Origin: Planctomycetota bacterium | GTDB taxonomy: Bacteria > Planctomycetota > PLA2 | Assembly: GCA_021776785.1 (NCBI GenBank) | Contig: JAJFFF010000004.1 | Span: 124,001-188,000 of the forward strand | Reading direction: 5' to 3' | DNA length: 64,000 nucleotides | In this document: piece after piece, positions 46,788 through 55,145 of the stretch | How the letters are laid out: each line of letters starts with the position of its first letter | Position numbering within the stretch: position 1 is the stretch's first letter | Program-made: the position numbers and the translations under genes | Notes under the pieces: model-generated | The model's input: the letters and a program-made list of their open reading frames with translations, nothing else | Told to the model about the DNA's origin: nothing | Databases searched by the model: none

Positions 46788-47273
46788 TCACTCCTCAACG
46801 ACGCCGGCGAGAATCTCCAACGACTCCGCCACGCCCATCCGATGGCCGTTCACCGACATGGAGTCGTCCGGGATGCCGAGGTGCCGCCACGTCATGCGCG
46901 TGCCGTCCGGAACTTCGTCGAACGTCACGATCACGACCTCGTCGAGCGCGAGCGCGCCGCCTTGGTTATAGCCGACGTCGGCATCCCAGTGCACCGTCAT
47001 GACGAGTTTGCGGTGCGGTTCCACCTCGACGTAGACGCCACACATCCCCGACCAATCCGCGCCCTGATGGACGCCACCTTTATGCCGCGTGTAGACGCGA
47101 TACGCGCCGCCGACCGACACGTCGAGTTCGGCCCAGACATCGCGCCCCATGCTCGCCCAGATCCAACGCGAAATGTCGGCAGGATCGGTCCACGCGCGGT
47201 AAACACGTTCCGGGGAAGCGCGAAACACGCGTTCCAACACAAACTCGGTGCGCTTCATATAGGCGTCGGCCAT
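46788..47273 (-). CDS. SRPBCC/AHSA1-family protein
   Basis: 161-residue START-like hydrophobic-ligand-binding protein of the AHSA1 family (activator of Hsp90 ATPase homologue 1-like). The ATG at 47273 has GGAAGGA ahead of it. Family pattern: LERVFRASPERVYRAWTDPADISRWIW near the start, GGAYRVY in the middle, VYVEVEPHRKLVMTVHW, and the helical end with GTRMTWRH. The bacterial stand-alone versions have unknown roles; some are toxin or stress related. Confidence 0.88.
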   Translation of the reverse strand: MADAYMKRTEFVLERVFRASPERVYRAWTDPADISRWIWASMGRDVWAELDVSVGGAYRVYTRHKGGVHQGADWSGMCGVYVEVEPHRKLVMTVHWDADVGYNQGGALALDEVVIVTFDEVPDGTRMTWRHLGIPDDSMSVNGHRMGVAESLEILAGVVEE

Positions 47274-47419
47274 CACATTTCCTTCCGCGCGCAAACTACA
47301 GGTTTTCGCTCGTCCTGACAAACGAACGCCGTGGGATCGATCGTCATGGCAAACGGGCCACGATGACGCCCCGGGAGCGTTCGTGCGCGAGATCGTCTAC
47401 GATCAACGCGGGAGAAAAC

Positions 47420-50089
47420 ATGGGCGAAGCGGAACAGATCTACGAGGATGAGTTAGATCGATCGCACCTCTCGGGATCCGTTGTCGATATCGAGCAGCTG
47501 TGCGACCAAAACCCGAGCGTTGCCAACGCACTTCGGCAGCTCCACTTGGAACGCACGGTGTCCGACATCGGAAAGCTGCCGCAGGCAAAACCGCGGCGGC
47601 GCGCCCAGCGATTCCGCACGTTGCCGCACGCGCTTGGAACCGAGCTCGGATCGGGCGGCATGGGCATCGTTCACCGAGCGGTCGACGAGGACCTACAGCG
47701 CTCCGTCGCCGTCAAGATCGTCCGGTTCGCATCCCCCGAATACGAAGCTCGGTTTCTGAGAGAGGCGCGGGTCACGGCGCAACTCGACCATCCGGCCATT
47801 CCGCCCGTCCACGAGATTTTGGAGACGGAAGACAGCCGCCCGTGTTTTTCGATGCAACTGATTCAAGGGAAGGTGCTCAAAGAGGTCATTCCGCTGGCGC
47901 GCGAGGCAAGAGACGGCTGGTCGATCGACCGCGTCCTTGGTGTTTTGGAGCGCGTGGGCGAAGCGCTCGCGTATGCGCACAGTCGCGGCGTGGTGCACCG
48001 CGATGTCAAACCCGACAACATCATGGTCGGGCCGTTTGGTGAAACCTACGTCATGGACTGGGGACTCGCGCGGGTTGGCAAAAAGAGCGACGTGACGGTG
48101 CAGGAGACCAGCGATCCGTGGCCCGCGCCCGGACCGACCGAACTCGCGGGCACGCCCAGCTACATGCCGCCGGAACAAGCGCTCTCGCCTCACGACGCCG
48201 ACGAACGTTCCGACATCTACGCGCTCGGCGCCACGCTCTATCATGTGCTCTGCGGCGAGCGCCCGTACCACGACGTTCCCGATCGCATGGCGGTCCTTCG
48301 CCACTCCCCGCCCGCGCCGCTCGCCGTCGAACGAGTGGGCGCCATGGTCACGGCGCAACTCGGAACGCGACGGGTTCGTCAACTGATCGCGATTCAGGAG
48401 CGGGCCATGGCGCGCGTGGCGGCGGATCGCTATGCGACCGTCGATGCTCTCGTCCAAGATCTCGGCGCGTTTCGTCAACTGCAGCCCGTGAGCGTGGGCG
48501 ACTCCAGCACGCTGCTCTTTTGGGAGCTGGCGTGGCGACGAAGCAAGGTCAAGATCATGCTGGCGGCCGCCGCTGTCGCCGCGCTCTTAGTCGGTGGCGT
48601 CGTCGCCATCATCTCGCTGAACCGTGCCGTCGATGCCGAACGCGCGAAAGTAAATCTCGTCGCGGACACATCAAGCCTGGCGATCGATCAGGGACTCTGG
48701 CGGCAGACCATCGTCGCCTGTGATGCGGCGATCGCGGGTGGACACGCCGACGAGGGCGGGCTCCGTCTGCGCAAACTCGAAGCGATGATTGCGCTCAACG
48801 ACGCGCCGGGCGTCATGCGCGAGCTAGCGCTGGTCGAAACACTCGCGCGGACCGATCCATCGCTGCGCGGGCGCGTGCTCTTATGGCAAGGGGATCTGGG
48901 ACTCGCCAGCGACAAAGGGACGGTCACCGACACCGATCTCGTGCGTCGCGCCTTAAAGGCTGGCCTCACCGGCGCCCACGAGCAGTACGCTCTCGCGCTG
49001 ACGGCCGCCACGTCGCCCGGGGCGGCGATTCACCTCGAAGCCGCGCTCGCCCTGGACCCCAACTTCTTTCGCGCACGCGAGCTGCTCGCCGTTATCTATG
49101 TGTTCTTGGGACGCAGCGACGCGGCACGCGAATGCCTTTTGTTGCTGCGGCATTCCAATCCAAACGACCCGGGAGAAGCGACGATCCGCGCGCTCCTCGC
49201 GGCGATGGAGGGGAACCGATCCGAACTGGATCGCTCGCTCCTTGAGATCAAGAAGCAGGCGGACCCGCCGTTCGCAGCCGCGATGACGGCGTTGTTGCAA
49301 TTCACATACTCGATCGCGACTAAGTTTAGGGAGGTGAACTTCACCGCGAACGACTGGACCGTCTTGGATGTGTTTCCCGTTGTTTTTCAGACGACGACGT
49401 TGATCCAACAGCTCAACGCTTCGCAATCGCCGGAACAGTCCCTGGAAGGACGCCTCCTGCTTCCGTTTCCGCCTACGTTGAAGCGTCTTGCCGATCTAAA
49501 CCCGCAAACGCTGACGACGCTGCTCGTTGGAAAGCCAGCATCCTCGGTTCGTGTTTGGAAAGACATCGCCGCACGGCACCCCATCGCGGAGTTTCACTTG
49601 CTGGCCGCCCTCGGTGAGTTCGGGCAGTCCTACACAACCGGGTACGAAGAGTTCGTCAAGGCCATCGAAGCACCAACGTGCCTGGGACTCCGCCGCGGGC
49701 AAGTCCACGCGATGGCTGCGGCATGCGCTTTTGAACGCTCCCAGCGCGAAGAGAACCCGGTGTGGCGAGAGCGCGCGGTGCATCACGCGCGCGAGGCGCT
49801 GACGCTCGAACCGCTGCCGACGCTTCAAGCGACGGTGCTCAGCGGCGTCATGCTGCGAAGCGGCGAACTCGAAGGTTGCTGGGATTGGCTCCGCCGCATC
49901 GGTGAGGCCGGCGAGCCGCAACGGCTCTATCTTGAGATTCGAGCGGACGCCGCACTGCAGTCCAAACGGTATGCGGAAGCGCTGCGCTACGCCGACCGCG
50001 CGATCCAGGCCGGATCGAAGGAGTCCGATTCGATCCAAGGCATTCGCGAAGCGGCGCTCTTGGGACTGAAGTCGATGATCCCTAAGTAG
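47420..50089 (+). CDS. Transmembrane Ser/Thr protein kinase
   Basis: 889-residue Hanks-type kinase. ATG at 47420 chosen with GGGAG nearby. Kinase domain about 70-360: GSGGMGIVHRA, VAVKI (K99), HRDVKPDN (193-200), VMDWG (213-215, Trp in place of Phe in DFG, frequent in planctomycete kinases), GTPSYMPPEQ and DIYALG. A single membrane helix follows at about 379-401. The C-terminal 480 residues, facing outside the cytoplasm, are helical with TPR-like repeats (ALDPNFFRARELLAVIYVFL). Probably a receptor-like kinase; ligand unknown. Confidence 0.92.
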   Translation: MGEAEQIYEDELDRSHLSGSVVDIEQLCDQNPSVANALRQLHLERTVSDIGKLPQAKPRRRAQRFRTLPHALGTELGSGGMGIVHRAVDEDLQRSVAVKIVRFASPEYEARFLREARVTAQLDHPAIPPVHEILETEDSRPCFSMQLIQGKVLKEVIPLAREARDGWSIDRVLGVLERVGEALAYAHSRGVVHRDVKPDNIMVGPFGETYVMDWGLARVGKKSDVTVQETSDPWPAPGPTELAGTPSYMPPEQALSPHDADERSDIYALGATLYHVLCGERPYHDVPDRMAVLRHSPPAPLAVERVGAMVTAQLGTRRVRQLIAIQERAMARVAADRYATVDALVQDLGAFRQLQPVSVGDSSTLLFWELAWRRSKVKIMLAAAAVAALLVGGVVAIISLNRAVDAERAKVNLVADTSSLAIDQGLWRQTIVACDAAIAGGHADEGGLRLRKLEAMIALNDAPGVMRELALVETLARTDPSLRGRVLLWQGDLGLASDKGTVTDTDLVRRALKAGLTGAHEQYALALTAATSPGAAIHLEAALALDPNFFRARELLAVIYVFLGRSDAARECLLLLRHSNPNDPGEATIRALLAAMEGNRSELDRSLLEIKKQADPPFAAAMTALLQFTYSIATKFREVNFTANDWTVLDVFPVVFQTTTLIQQLNASQSPEQSLEGRLLLPFPPTLKRLADLNPQTLTTLLVGKPASSVRVWKDIAARHPIAEFHLLAALGEFGQSYTTGYEEFVKAIEAPTCLGLRRGQVHAMAAACAFERSQREENPVWRERAVHHAREALTLEPLPTLQATVLSGVMLRSGELEGCWDWLRRIGEAGEPQRLYLEIRADAALQSKRYAEALRYADRAIQAGSKESDSIQGIREAALLGLKSMIPK

Positions 50090-50102
50090 CGAGAAGCGGT
50101 CT

Positions 50103-50504
50103 CTAGGCCGGCATCTGCGCTTTGATGATGTATTGCGTGATGAGGTCCTGGTCTTTGTTCGTGACCTCTTGGAACTCTAATCCCATCACCAGTTGACCCG
50201 TGTCGCCTTCGATGCTCGACGACCAGATCGCGCGGCACAACGCCTTCACCGGACGCTCGGCGTTCGGCAGGATCATGTTGATCCCCACATACATCTTGCG
50301 CGTGAGCAGCTTGGAGAGCCAAGCCGGGTTCGGCAAACGCATCCGGAGCAGCAATCCGCCGGCACCCACATTCTGCGACACGCCTTCGTGAACCACTTCC
50401 ATGTCCTCACCGCGCATCTCGCGCGACAAAAACTTGTAACGCACCGGCACCGCCAAAGGCAGGCGAATGAATTGGCGACGCTCGTAGTCGAATGAAGTGG
50501 TCAT
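50103..50504 (-). CDS. PilZ-domain protein
   Basis: 133-residue single-domain PilZ protein, a candidate cyclic di-GMP receptor. The RxxxR motif is visible in ERRQFIRLP (R9, R10, R14), and the second motif appears as SQNVGAGGLLLR, where the usual D/N-x-S-x-x-G has Gly-Ala in the serine region, so binding affinity is uncertain. No output domain is fused. Convergent with the kinase. Confidence 0.85.
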   Translation of the reverse strand: MTTSFDYERRQFIRLPLAVPVRYKFLSREMRGEDMEVVHEGVSQNVGAGGLLLRMRLPNPAWLSKLLTRKMYVGINMILPNAERPVKALCRAIWSSSIEGDTGQLVMGLEFQEVTNKDQDLITQYIIKAQMPA

Positions 50505-50624
50505 GTGTGCTCGGCTTCCTTGCTCGCGCGTGCAGGCAGACTTTTCGCGCTATCGTCTTATCGTCCCGGGTCGGACCGGCGCTTAAGACCATCGGCCGAC
50601 GACGACTGTCGCCAACCGTCTCAA

Positions 50625-51461
50625 TCAGCGACAACGCACGAGTGCAGCCGCCCCACCCTCAATGGAATCGAGGATCGGAGCCACGTCGCGCAGGAACCGG
50701 CGGCCGTCGCCGTAGTAGCCCGCCGTGCGCTTGAGCCCCTCCACGCGCGCGGTGAAATAGTCATTGAAGCCGTGCATAAACAGCTCCCGGACGTACTTGG
50801 CGGCCATCGACGCCAACGCCACCGGGGCATCCCCCGCATCCGCCTTGGGCAAGAATCGAATCCGAACGGTGCGACCGCCGACTTGGAGCCGGTAGCTCGA
50901 CAGGGCCGCCGACTCGCGCTCCGCGACGAGCTGCGTCGGTCCCAATTCCACCAGCAACAACGCTGCATAGCGGTTGCGCCCTCCGTGCTTGTCGCACGTG
51001 ATGTCGGCATCTTGATCGGGCCACCGCGTCAACGCGGCGCGGATCACGCGCATCGTCTCGGCAAAAAGTACCCCGGCTTTGTTGCCCCACGCGTCACACC
51101 CGCGATTGAACGCGGACTCGCAGACGGGGTTCACGAGCAGCCGCCGAAACGCAGCCGACCGACGTCCCGGCGTCAGGTCGCTCGCCTCGACGTCGCCGTA
51201 CCACGGGTACGCCGCGCGCGGATCGCCACACACCGAATGCTGCGCCAAGATGTCGGTCAGCGAGGCGCACTGGTCCCAATACCGGCCCAAAACACGAGCC
51301 AGCGCCCCACGTCCTCCGCGCGCATACGCAACCTTCGAATCTTCGGCCCCCGCCGCCGCAATGCGCGACCGCGCCCCCTCGCTCACAAACACGGAACCAG
51401 CCACGATCAAAGGCCCAAGCAACGGGCCATACCCAGCCTCGTCGGTGCCGACATAAAGCAT
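50625..51461 (-). CDS. RNase HII-like protein
   Basis: 278-residue protein of the RNase H fold, related to but diverged from RNase HII. The N-terminal GTDEAGYGPLLGP gives the paired acidic residues D7-E8. A second acidic site is D157 in ITCDKHG, and the fourth lies in KADAGDAPVALASMAAKYVREL (D208 region, 206-228), matching the K-x-D and AS-x-x-AK pattern of RNase HII. An insertion of about 80 residues separates the first two motifs. Could be a true ribonucleotide-excision enzyme or a paralogue with changed substrate. Confidence 0.82.
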   Translation of the reverse strand: MLYVGTDEAGYGPLLGPLIVAGSVFVSEGARSRIAAAGAEDSKVAYARGGRGALARVLGRYWDQCASLTDILAQHSVCGDPRAAYPWYGDVEASDLTPGRRSAAFRRLLVNPVCESAFNRGCDAWGNKAGVLFAETMRVIRAALTRWPDQDADITCDKHGGRNRYAALLLVELGPTQLVAERESAALSSYRLQVGGRTVRIRFLPKADAGDAPVALASMAAKYVRELFMHGFNDYFTARVEGLKRTAGYYGDGRRFLRDVAPILDSIEGGAAALVRCR

Positions 51462-51505
51462 GGCGTCACACTACACGGCACAAGGGTCCAGGATGGAGAG
51501 AACGC

Positions 51506-51636
51506 CCGCCTACGCCAAGACTACGGCGGCAGGAAGGCGTGGGGTCAGAGGCGCCTCTTCGTTCGGCTGCCGGAAGGCTTGCGTACGGTTGTCGTTGCGT
51601 GACCGCACAGCCCCGCCTACGCCAAGGCTACGGCGG
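51506..51636. repeat. CCGCCTACG palindrome repeat, two copies
   Basis: A 24-bp near-palindrome, CCGCCTACG followed by CCAAG-A/G and CTACGGCGG, occurs at 51506-51529 and 51613-51636, 107 bp apart. The two differ at one base in the centre. Such CGCC-TACG-GGCG repeats recur in intergenic DNA of several bacteria. The rest of 51462-51691 shows no gene. Confidence 0.65.
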
Positions 51637-51691
51637 GTCGTTCTCGCTGCGCGAACGACAACTCATTTGCCGCAGCGCCAGGCCCCGCTCG

Positions 51692-51816
51692 AACGGTGCC
51701 GCCAGAGGCGAGGAAAGGCGCACAAAGGCATGCCAAACCGCGCGAACGTCAAGGTCTCAACGGCGTCAGATGTCGAACCAAGGACACCGCAAATGTCTCA
51801 ACATCGTCAGATGTTG
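51692..51816. repeat. Hairpin repeat of the same family as 35320-35700
   Basis: Two hairpin cores at 51758-51775 and 51799-51816 with the same flanks: GCCGCCAGAGGCGAGGA, GGCATGCCAAACC, GCGAACGTCAAG, then GTCTCAAC and GTCGAACCA or GTTGAACCA. The second core is the perfect CAACATC/GATGTTG version. The first mixes arms (CAACGGC against GATGTCG) and does not pair fully, looking like a recombinant or a decayed copy. Confidence 0.75.
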
Positions 51817-51832
51817 AACCATAAACAAAGGT

Positions 51833-51873
51833 CTCACCCCTAGCTTGGGCCGATGGCCCAAGCTAGGGGTGAG
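51833..51873. terminator. 19-bp perfect inverted repeat at the 3' end of tRNA-Thr
   Basis: CTCACCCCTAGCTTGGGCC pairs perfectly with its complement across a three-base loop (GAT). The right arm touches the tRNA acceptor end, overlapping its last two nucleotides. On the minus strand the stem is followed by ACCTTTGTTT, a weak U-rich tail, so it probably terminates tRNA-Thr transcription; it also closes the hairpin-repeat locus from the other side. Confidence 0.7.
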
Positions 51874-51943
51874 CCCCGAGTCGGATTTGAACCGACGACC
51901 CCAGCTTTACGAAAGCTGTGCTCTACCACTGAGCTATCGGGGC
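51872..51943 (-). tRNA. tRNA-Thr (CGU anticodon)
   Basis: 72-nt cloverleaf read on the minus strand: 7-bp acceptor GCCCCGA/TCGGGGC, D-arm GCTC..GAGC, anticodon stem CAGCT/AGCTG with loop TTCGTAA (anticodon CGT), and T-arm GTCGG-TTCGAAT-CCGAC. The CCA tail is not encoded. The discriminator base is T. Confidence 0.95.
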
Positions 51944-52091
51944 ATCTGCGAGCCCGACAATCTAGCGCGGGCCCCAAAGAACGCAAATCGGTAGTTGGAG
52001 CGCCCCCCTTGAGCCGCCCGGCCGCGCCGCACCGGGCGCGCCGCATCCGATCGCGCGCGGGCCGTCGCGGGCGGCGCGCTAAGATAGAGGC

Positions 52092-54044
52092 GTGCCCTCG
52101 TCCGCCCCGCAAAATCCCCCGCTCGACCAGGAGGCAGGCCGCTGCCCTCGCTGCGGAGCTCGCATCCAGGCGGAGCACCACTACTGCGCGAGCTGCGCCT
52201 ACCGCTTGCGCCCCCCGATCCACGAAAGTCGCACCATCACGGCGCCGCCCGAGCCGCGGCGACCCGCGCTCGGCGATCGGATCCTTGCACTGGGGGGCTA
52301 TCTCGCCTTCGCCAGCGTGTTGCTCTTGGTGGTGCTGACCGGATTCCGGCTGTTTTCGCCCCCCGAAGCCACGCCCCTCACGTTCCAAGTCGCCGTACCC
52401 AAGCGTGATAGCGATCGCATCCGCCTCGACGCCAAAGAGTTCTTGCCCGTGTCGCAAGGCGTCGTGTTTCGCGGTCGGTACGACATCGATCAACTGCCGA
52501 GGGACGAGTCGGTCGATACGCCGTTTCGGATGTTGCGCCACGAAGTCACCAACGATCAGTATTTCGAATTCCTGCTCGCACTGGCGGGCCAGGGCGACTC
52601 GATCCCCGGCGCGCTCTATCCCATCACGTGGCCGCACTCACCCCCCGGCAGCGCGCTCGAAAAAAAATACGAGGTCAACACCGGTAACCAACCGGTGCTC
52701 GGCATCTCGTTCGACGCCGCGCAACGCTTCTGCGCTTGGCTGCACGGCCACTTAGGGTTCGACGAAAAAGTCCTCGTCGATCTGCCCACGTTCGATGAAT
52801 ACCTCCGCGCCGCCCGCGGCGACCAGATTGACTACAACTTCCCGTGGGGCCGCAGGTTCACCGACACCGGCGGCAACTTCTCCGGTCGGCCGCTCGCGAT
52901 CAGCTTGGACGAAGACGGTGAACGAGAACTCGGTGTTCACAACGGTTTTTTGGGTCTGGTCGGAAACGCGGCGGAGTGGGCGTACGCGCACGACCTCACG
53001 CACGTCGCCGTGGGATGGTCATTTGAAAACGTCGAACTGGCGCAGATCGACGGACTCAGCCCATTTGACTCCGAGGACGTGTGGGTCGGCGGGACCGAAC
53101 GCACCGAAAGCGAAGACGTTGGCTTCCGTGTCGTCTTACGCCCGCTCTTGCCGCATCCCGTCATGGTTCCGGTCGAAGCGGGAGACGTAACGTTTGGAGA
53201 TCCGCTTGAGGCGCTACGACCGCCGGTCGTCCTCAACGATGGCGACAACGAGCAGGAAGCGCGCCTCCCGGTCGTTCGAATCCAGGGCCGTCAGCATGTC
53301 CACGGCTTCCACATCGCTCGCACGGCGGTAACGAACTACCAATACCTGCAGTACCTCAAAGCCGTAGCGGCTGACAATCCCGAGGCCCTCCGCTCGCGTT
53401 GGCCGACGGGTTGGGCTCGCCCCCGTACCTTGCGTCTCCCGCAGCAATGCGACCCCGGACAAGAGAACCATCCGGTTGAAGGCGTTCACCAAGCGGTTGC
53501 AGAGGACTACGCCAACTGGCTTTCCAAAACCATCGACGCACGCGTCCGCCTTCCCAACGTCGCGGAATACCTGCGCGCCGGACGCGGGAACAAGACGACA
53601 CGCTACCCGTGGGGCGACATTCACAACGATATGCTCATTTCCGCCTGGTCGTCCACCGACCTCGGGCGCCCGGTCAACTTGCTCGGACGCTTCGATGCGC
53701 GCGCCCCGATCTACGGCTTGTGCGGCAACCTGCCCGAACTGGTGTCGATTGACGGGTTTTCCGCAACCGGCGCGACCGCGCCCCCCGACTATGAATCCGA
53801 CATCGAAGATCCCACCGGCAACGACGCCCCGCCTCCGGCCAAGCACGCATACGTGCTCGCGGGCGGTTGCTACCGCCTGCCCGCGTCGGTCTGCACGCTC
53901 GACTCCTACATGGCGCTGTTTTGGGACCGCGTGGACGTCTTTGTCACCAACTCCGACGACCCCGACCGCCCCGACGACGTCACGGTGGCGGGCTTGAACA
54001 GGATCGCCGGGTTCCGCGTCGTCCGAGTGCAGGAACGTCCGTGA
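52092..54044 (+). CDS. Zinc-ribbon membrane protein with two FGE-sulfatase-like domains
   Basis: 650 residues from a GTG start. N-terminal zinc ribbon with C18, C21, C32 and C35 (CPRCG, CASCA), a membrane helix at about 65-87, then two formylglycine-generating-enzyme-like domains, about 115-350 and 355-648, each with the EVTNxQY or AVTNYQY entry and a GNAAEW / GNLPEL core. The usual catalytic GNVWEW-RGG-S and Cys pattern is degenerate, so sulfatase-activating or iron-enzyme activity is doubtful; a scaffold or binding role is more likely. Coupled to the next gene by GTGA. Confidence 0.82.
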   Translation: MPSSAPQNPPLDQEAGRCPRCGARIQAEHHYCASCAYRLRPPIHESRTITAPPEPRRPALGDRILALGGYLAFASVLLLVVLTGFRLFSPPEATPLTFQVAVPKRDSDRIRLDAKEFLPVSQGVVFRGRYDIDQLPRDESVDTPFRMLRHEVTNDQYFEFLLALAGQGDSIPGALYPITWPHSPPGSALEKKYEVNTGNQPVLGISFDAAQRFCAWLHGHLGFDEKVLVDLPTFDEYLRAARGDQIDYNFPWGRRFTDTGGNFSGRPLAISLDEDGERELGVHNGFLGLVGNAAEWAYAHDLTHVAVGWSFENVELAQIDGLSPFDSEDVWVGGTERTESEDVGFRVVLRPLLPHPVMVPVEAGDVTFGDPLEALRPPVVLNDGDNEQEARLPVVRIQGRQHVHGFHIARTAVTNYQYLQYLKAVAADNPEALRSRWPTGWARPRTLRLPQQCDPGQENHPVEGVHQAVAEDYANWLSKTIDARVRLPNVAEYLRAGRGNKTTRYPWGDIHNDMLISAWSSTDLGRPVNLLGRFDARAPIYGLCGNLPELVSIDGFSATGATAPPDYESDIEDPTGNDAPPPAKHAYVLAGGCYRLPASVCTLDSYMALFWDRVDVFVTNSDDPDRPDDVTVAGLNRIAGFRVVRVQERP

Positions 54045-54673
54045 AGTCCCTCCTCTTTCCTTTGAGCTTGTTGTGTGCGCTCGTCGCGACGGGCGGGTTG
54101 GCCTACGTGGCGATGCGCGCCGGCGACCATCACGCCGCCTCCCAACAAGAACCAAACCGCGAGGGCCCGGGCCACGACGCGTCCGGCGAAAACGGAACGT
54201 CGTCGGAGCCGCGCCTGCGCCGCTACCAGACCACCGCCACGCTGGTTGAAGATCTGCGCGATGCCTTGGCCGATCCGGCGTTGCTCAAGGTCGAAGTCTG
54301 GCGCGTGTCGCGCGCGATCAAAAGCAAGGCGCGGTGGTCGCTCGCGAACTTGGTGCCCTCCGAAGCGTCGCCGCGCGTCCGCGCGCTGCTCACGCTGTCC
54401 ACCGGATGCCATCACGGTGAGTCCGAGTTGGTCATCGGCCTGTTTCGCGACGCCGCCCCGGTGGTGCGCCAGGCGGCGGTCCTCGCGTGCGGGTACCGGC
54501 CCGACGGCAAAATCAAGAGCGACGTGTTGGGCGTGTCGGTCACCATCGGTCGGGCTCTCTCAGAACGGAGCACCAGCGCGCTGTACACCGTGTGGCGCAC
54601 GGAAAAAGACGCGAGCGTGCGCGATGCGGTGCGCGCCGTCTTGGAAGCGGCCGGCCAGCCTCTCCCGAACTAG
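54041..54673 (+). CDS. Membrane-anchored HEAT-repeat protein
   Basis: 210 residues. The GTG start at 54041 overlaps the previous stop (GTGA). A hydrophobic N-terminal segment (about 3-22, LLFPLSLLCALVATGGLAYV) anchors or exports it, followed by a polar linker to about 60. Residues 65-205 are Ala/Arg-rich helices of HEAT type, including APVVRQAAVLACGYRP. Translational coupling suggests it works with the FGE-like membrane protein. Confidence 0.78.
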   Translation: MKSLLFPLSLLCALVATGGLAYVAMRAGDHHAASQQEPNREGPGHDASGENGTSSEPRLRRYQTTATLVEDLRDALADPALLKVEVWRVSRAIKSKARWSLANLVPSEASPRVRALLTLSTGCHHGESELVIGLFRDAAPVVRQAAVLACGYRPDGKIKSDVLGVSVTIGRALSERSTSALYTVWRTEKDASVRDAVRAVLEAAGQPLPN

Positions 54674-54681
54674 CGGAGCCG

Positions 54682-54897
54682 TTAGCTCTTCGCGCGGACG
54701 CGGCCGGGCGAGCGGCGACGTTCGGCGGGTGCCGCGTTGCCCTTGTTGGACTTGGAGAGTGCTCTGTTGAGGCGCTTTTCCCACACAACCTTAATGCACT
54801 CCTTGGCATACGGGCAGTTGGGCGTCATGCAGACGTAGTCCTCAACTCCAAAGCAGTCTTTCTTTTTCGGCATCCAGTGGTCTCGCGAACAATCCAT
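54682..54897 (-). CDS. Small Cys-rich protein
   Basis: 71 residues. Cysteines C3, C15, C23, C28 and C34 (DCFGVEDYVCMTPNCPYAKEC) are close together, followed by a basic helix-like tail (RLNRALSKSNKG, then ERRRSPGRVRAKS). The pattern could hold a zinc ion or an iron-sulfur cluster, and the tail could bind nucleic acid; both are guesses. A start at the ATG eight codons later is possible. I recognise no family. Confidence 0.6.
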   Translation of the reverse strand: MDCSRDHWMPKKKDCFGVEDYVCMTPNCPYAKECIKVVWEKRLNRALSKSNKGNAAPAERRRSPGRVRAKS

Positions 54898-54978
54898 TCT
54901 ACCATCGCGAGAGGCGGCGCCGATCGCGAATCACTACTGCATCTGGAGGATCGGTCCCGCACCGAAACGACTTGAATG

Positions 54979-55045
54979 CCGGAAATAGTCGCCGTACATT
55001 GTTATCTCATAAGGACTTGTGACGATGTGGTCGGGACAGGTCCCG
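54979..55045. repeat. Possible relic arm of the inverted-repeat element
   Basis: In the gap 54898-55145. The order GGAAAT, GTTATC, AAGGACTTG, ACG and GGGAC-AGGTCCCG echoes the right arm of the elements at 2265-2556 and 34452-34649. The match is partial and no left arm is clear. The rest of the gap shows only the AAGGAGG site for the next gene. Confidence 0.35.
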
Positions 55046-55145
55046 GGTATGGAGCGGTTGGTCGGAGCGCCGGTCGATCGCTTCTCGACGAGAATGGGTG
55101 CACCGGCGCCCGGCACGACGCCCCAGCCGCGCAAAAGGAGGATGG

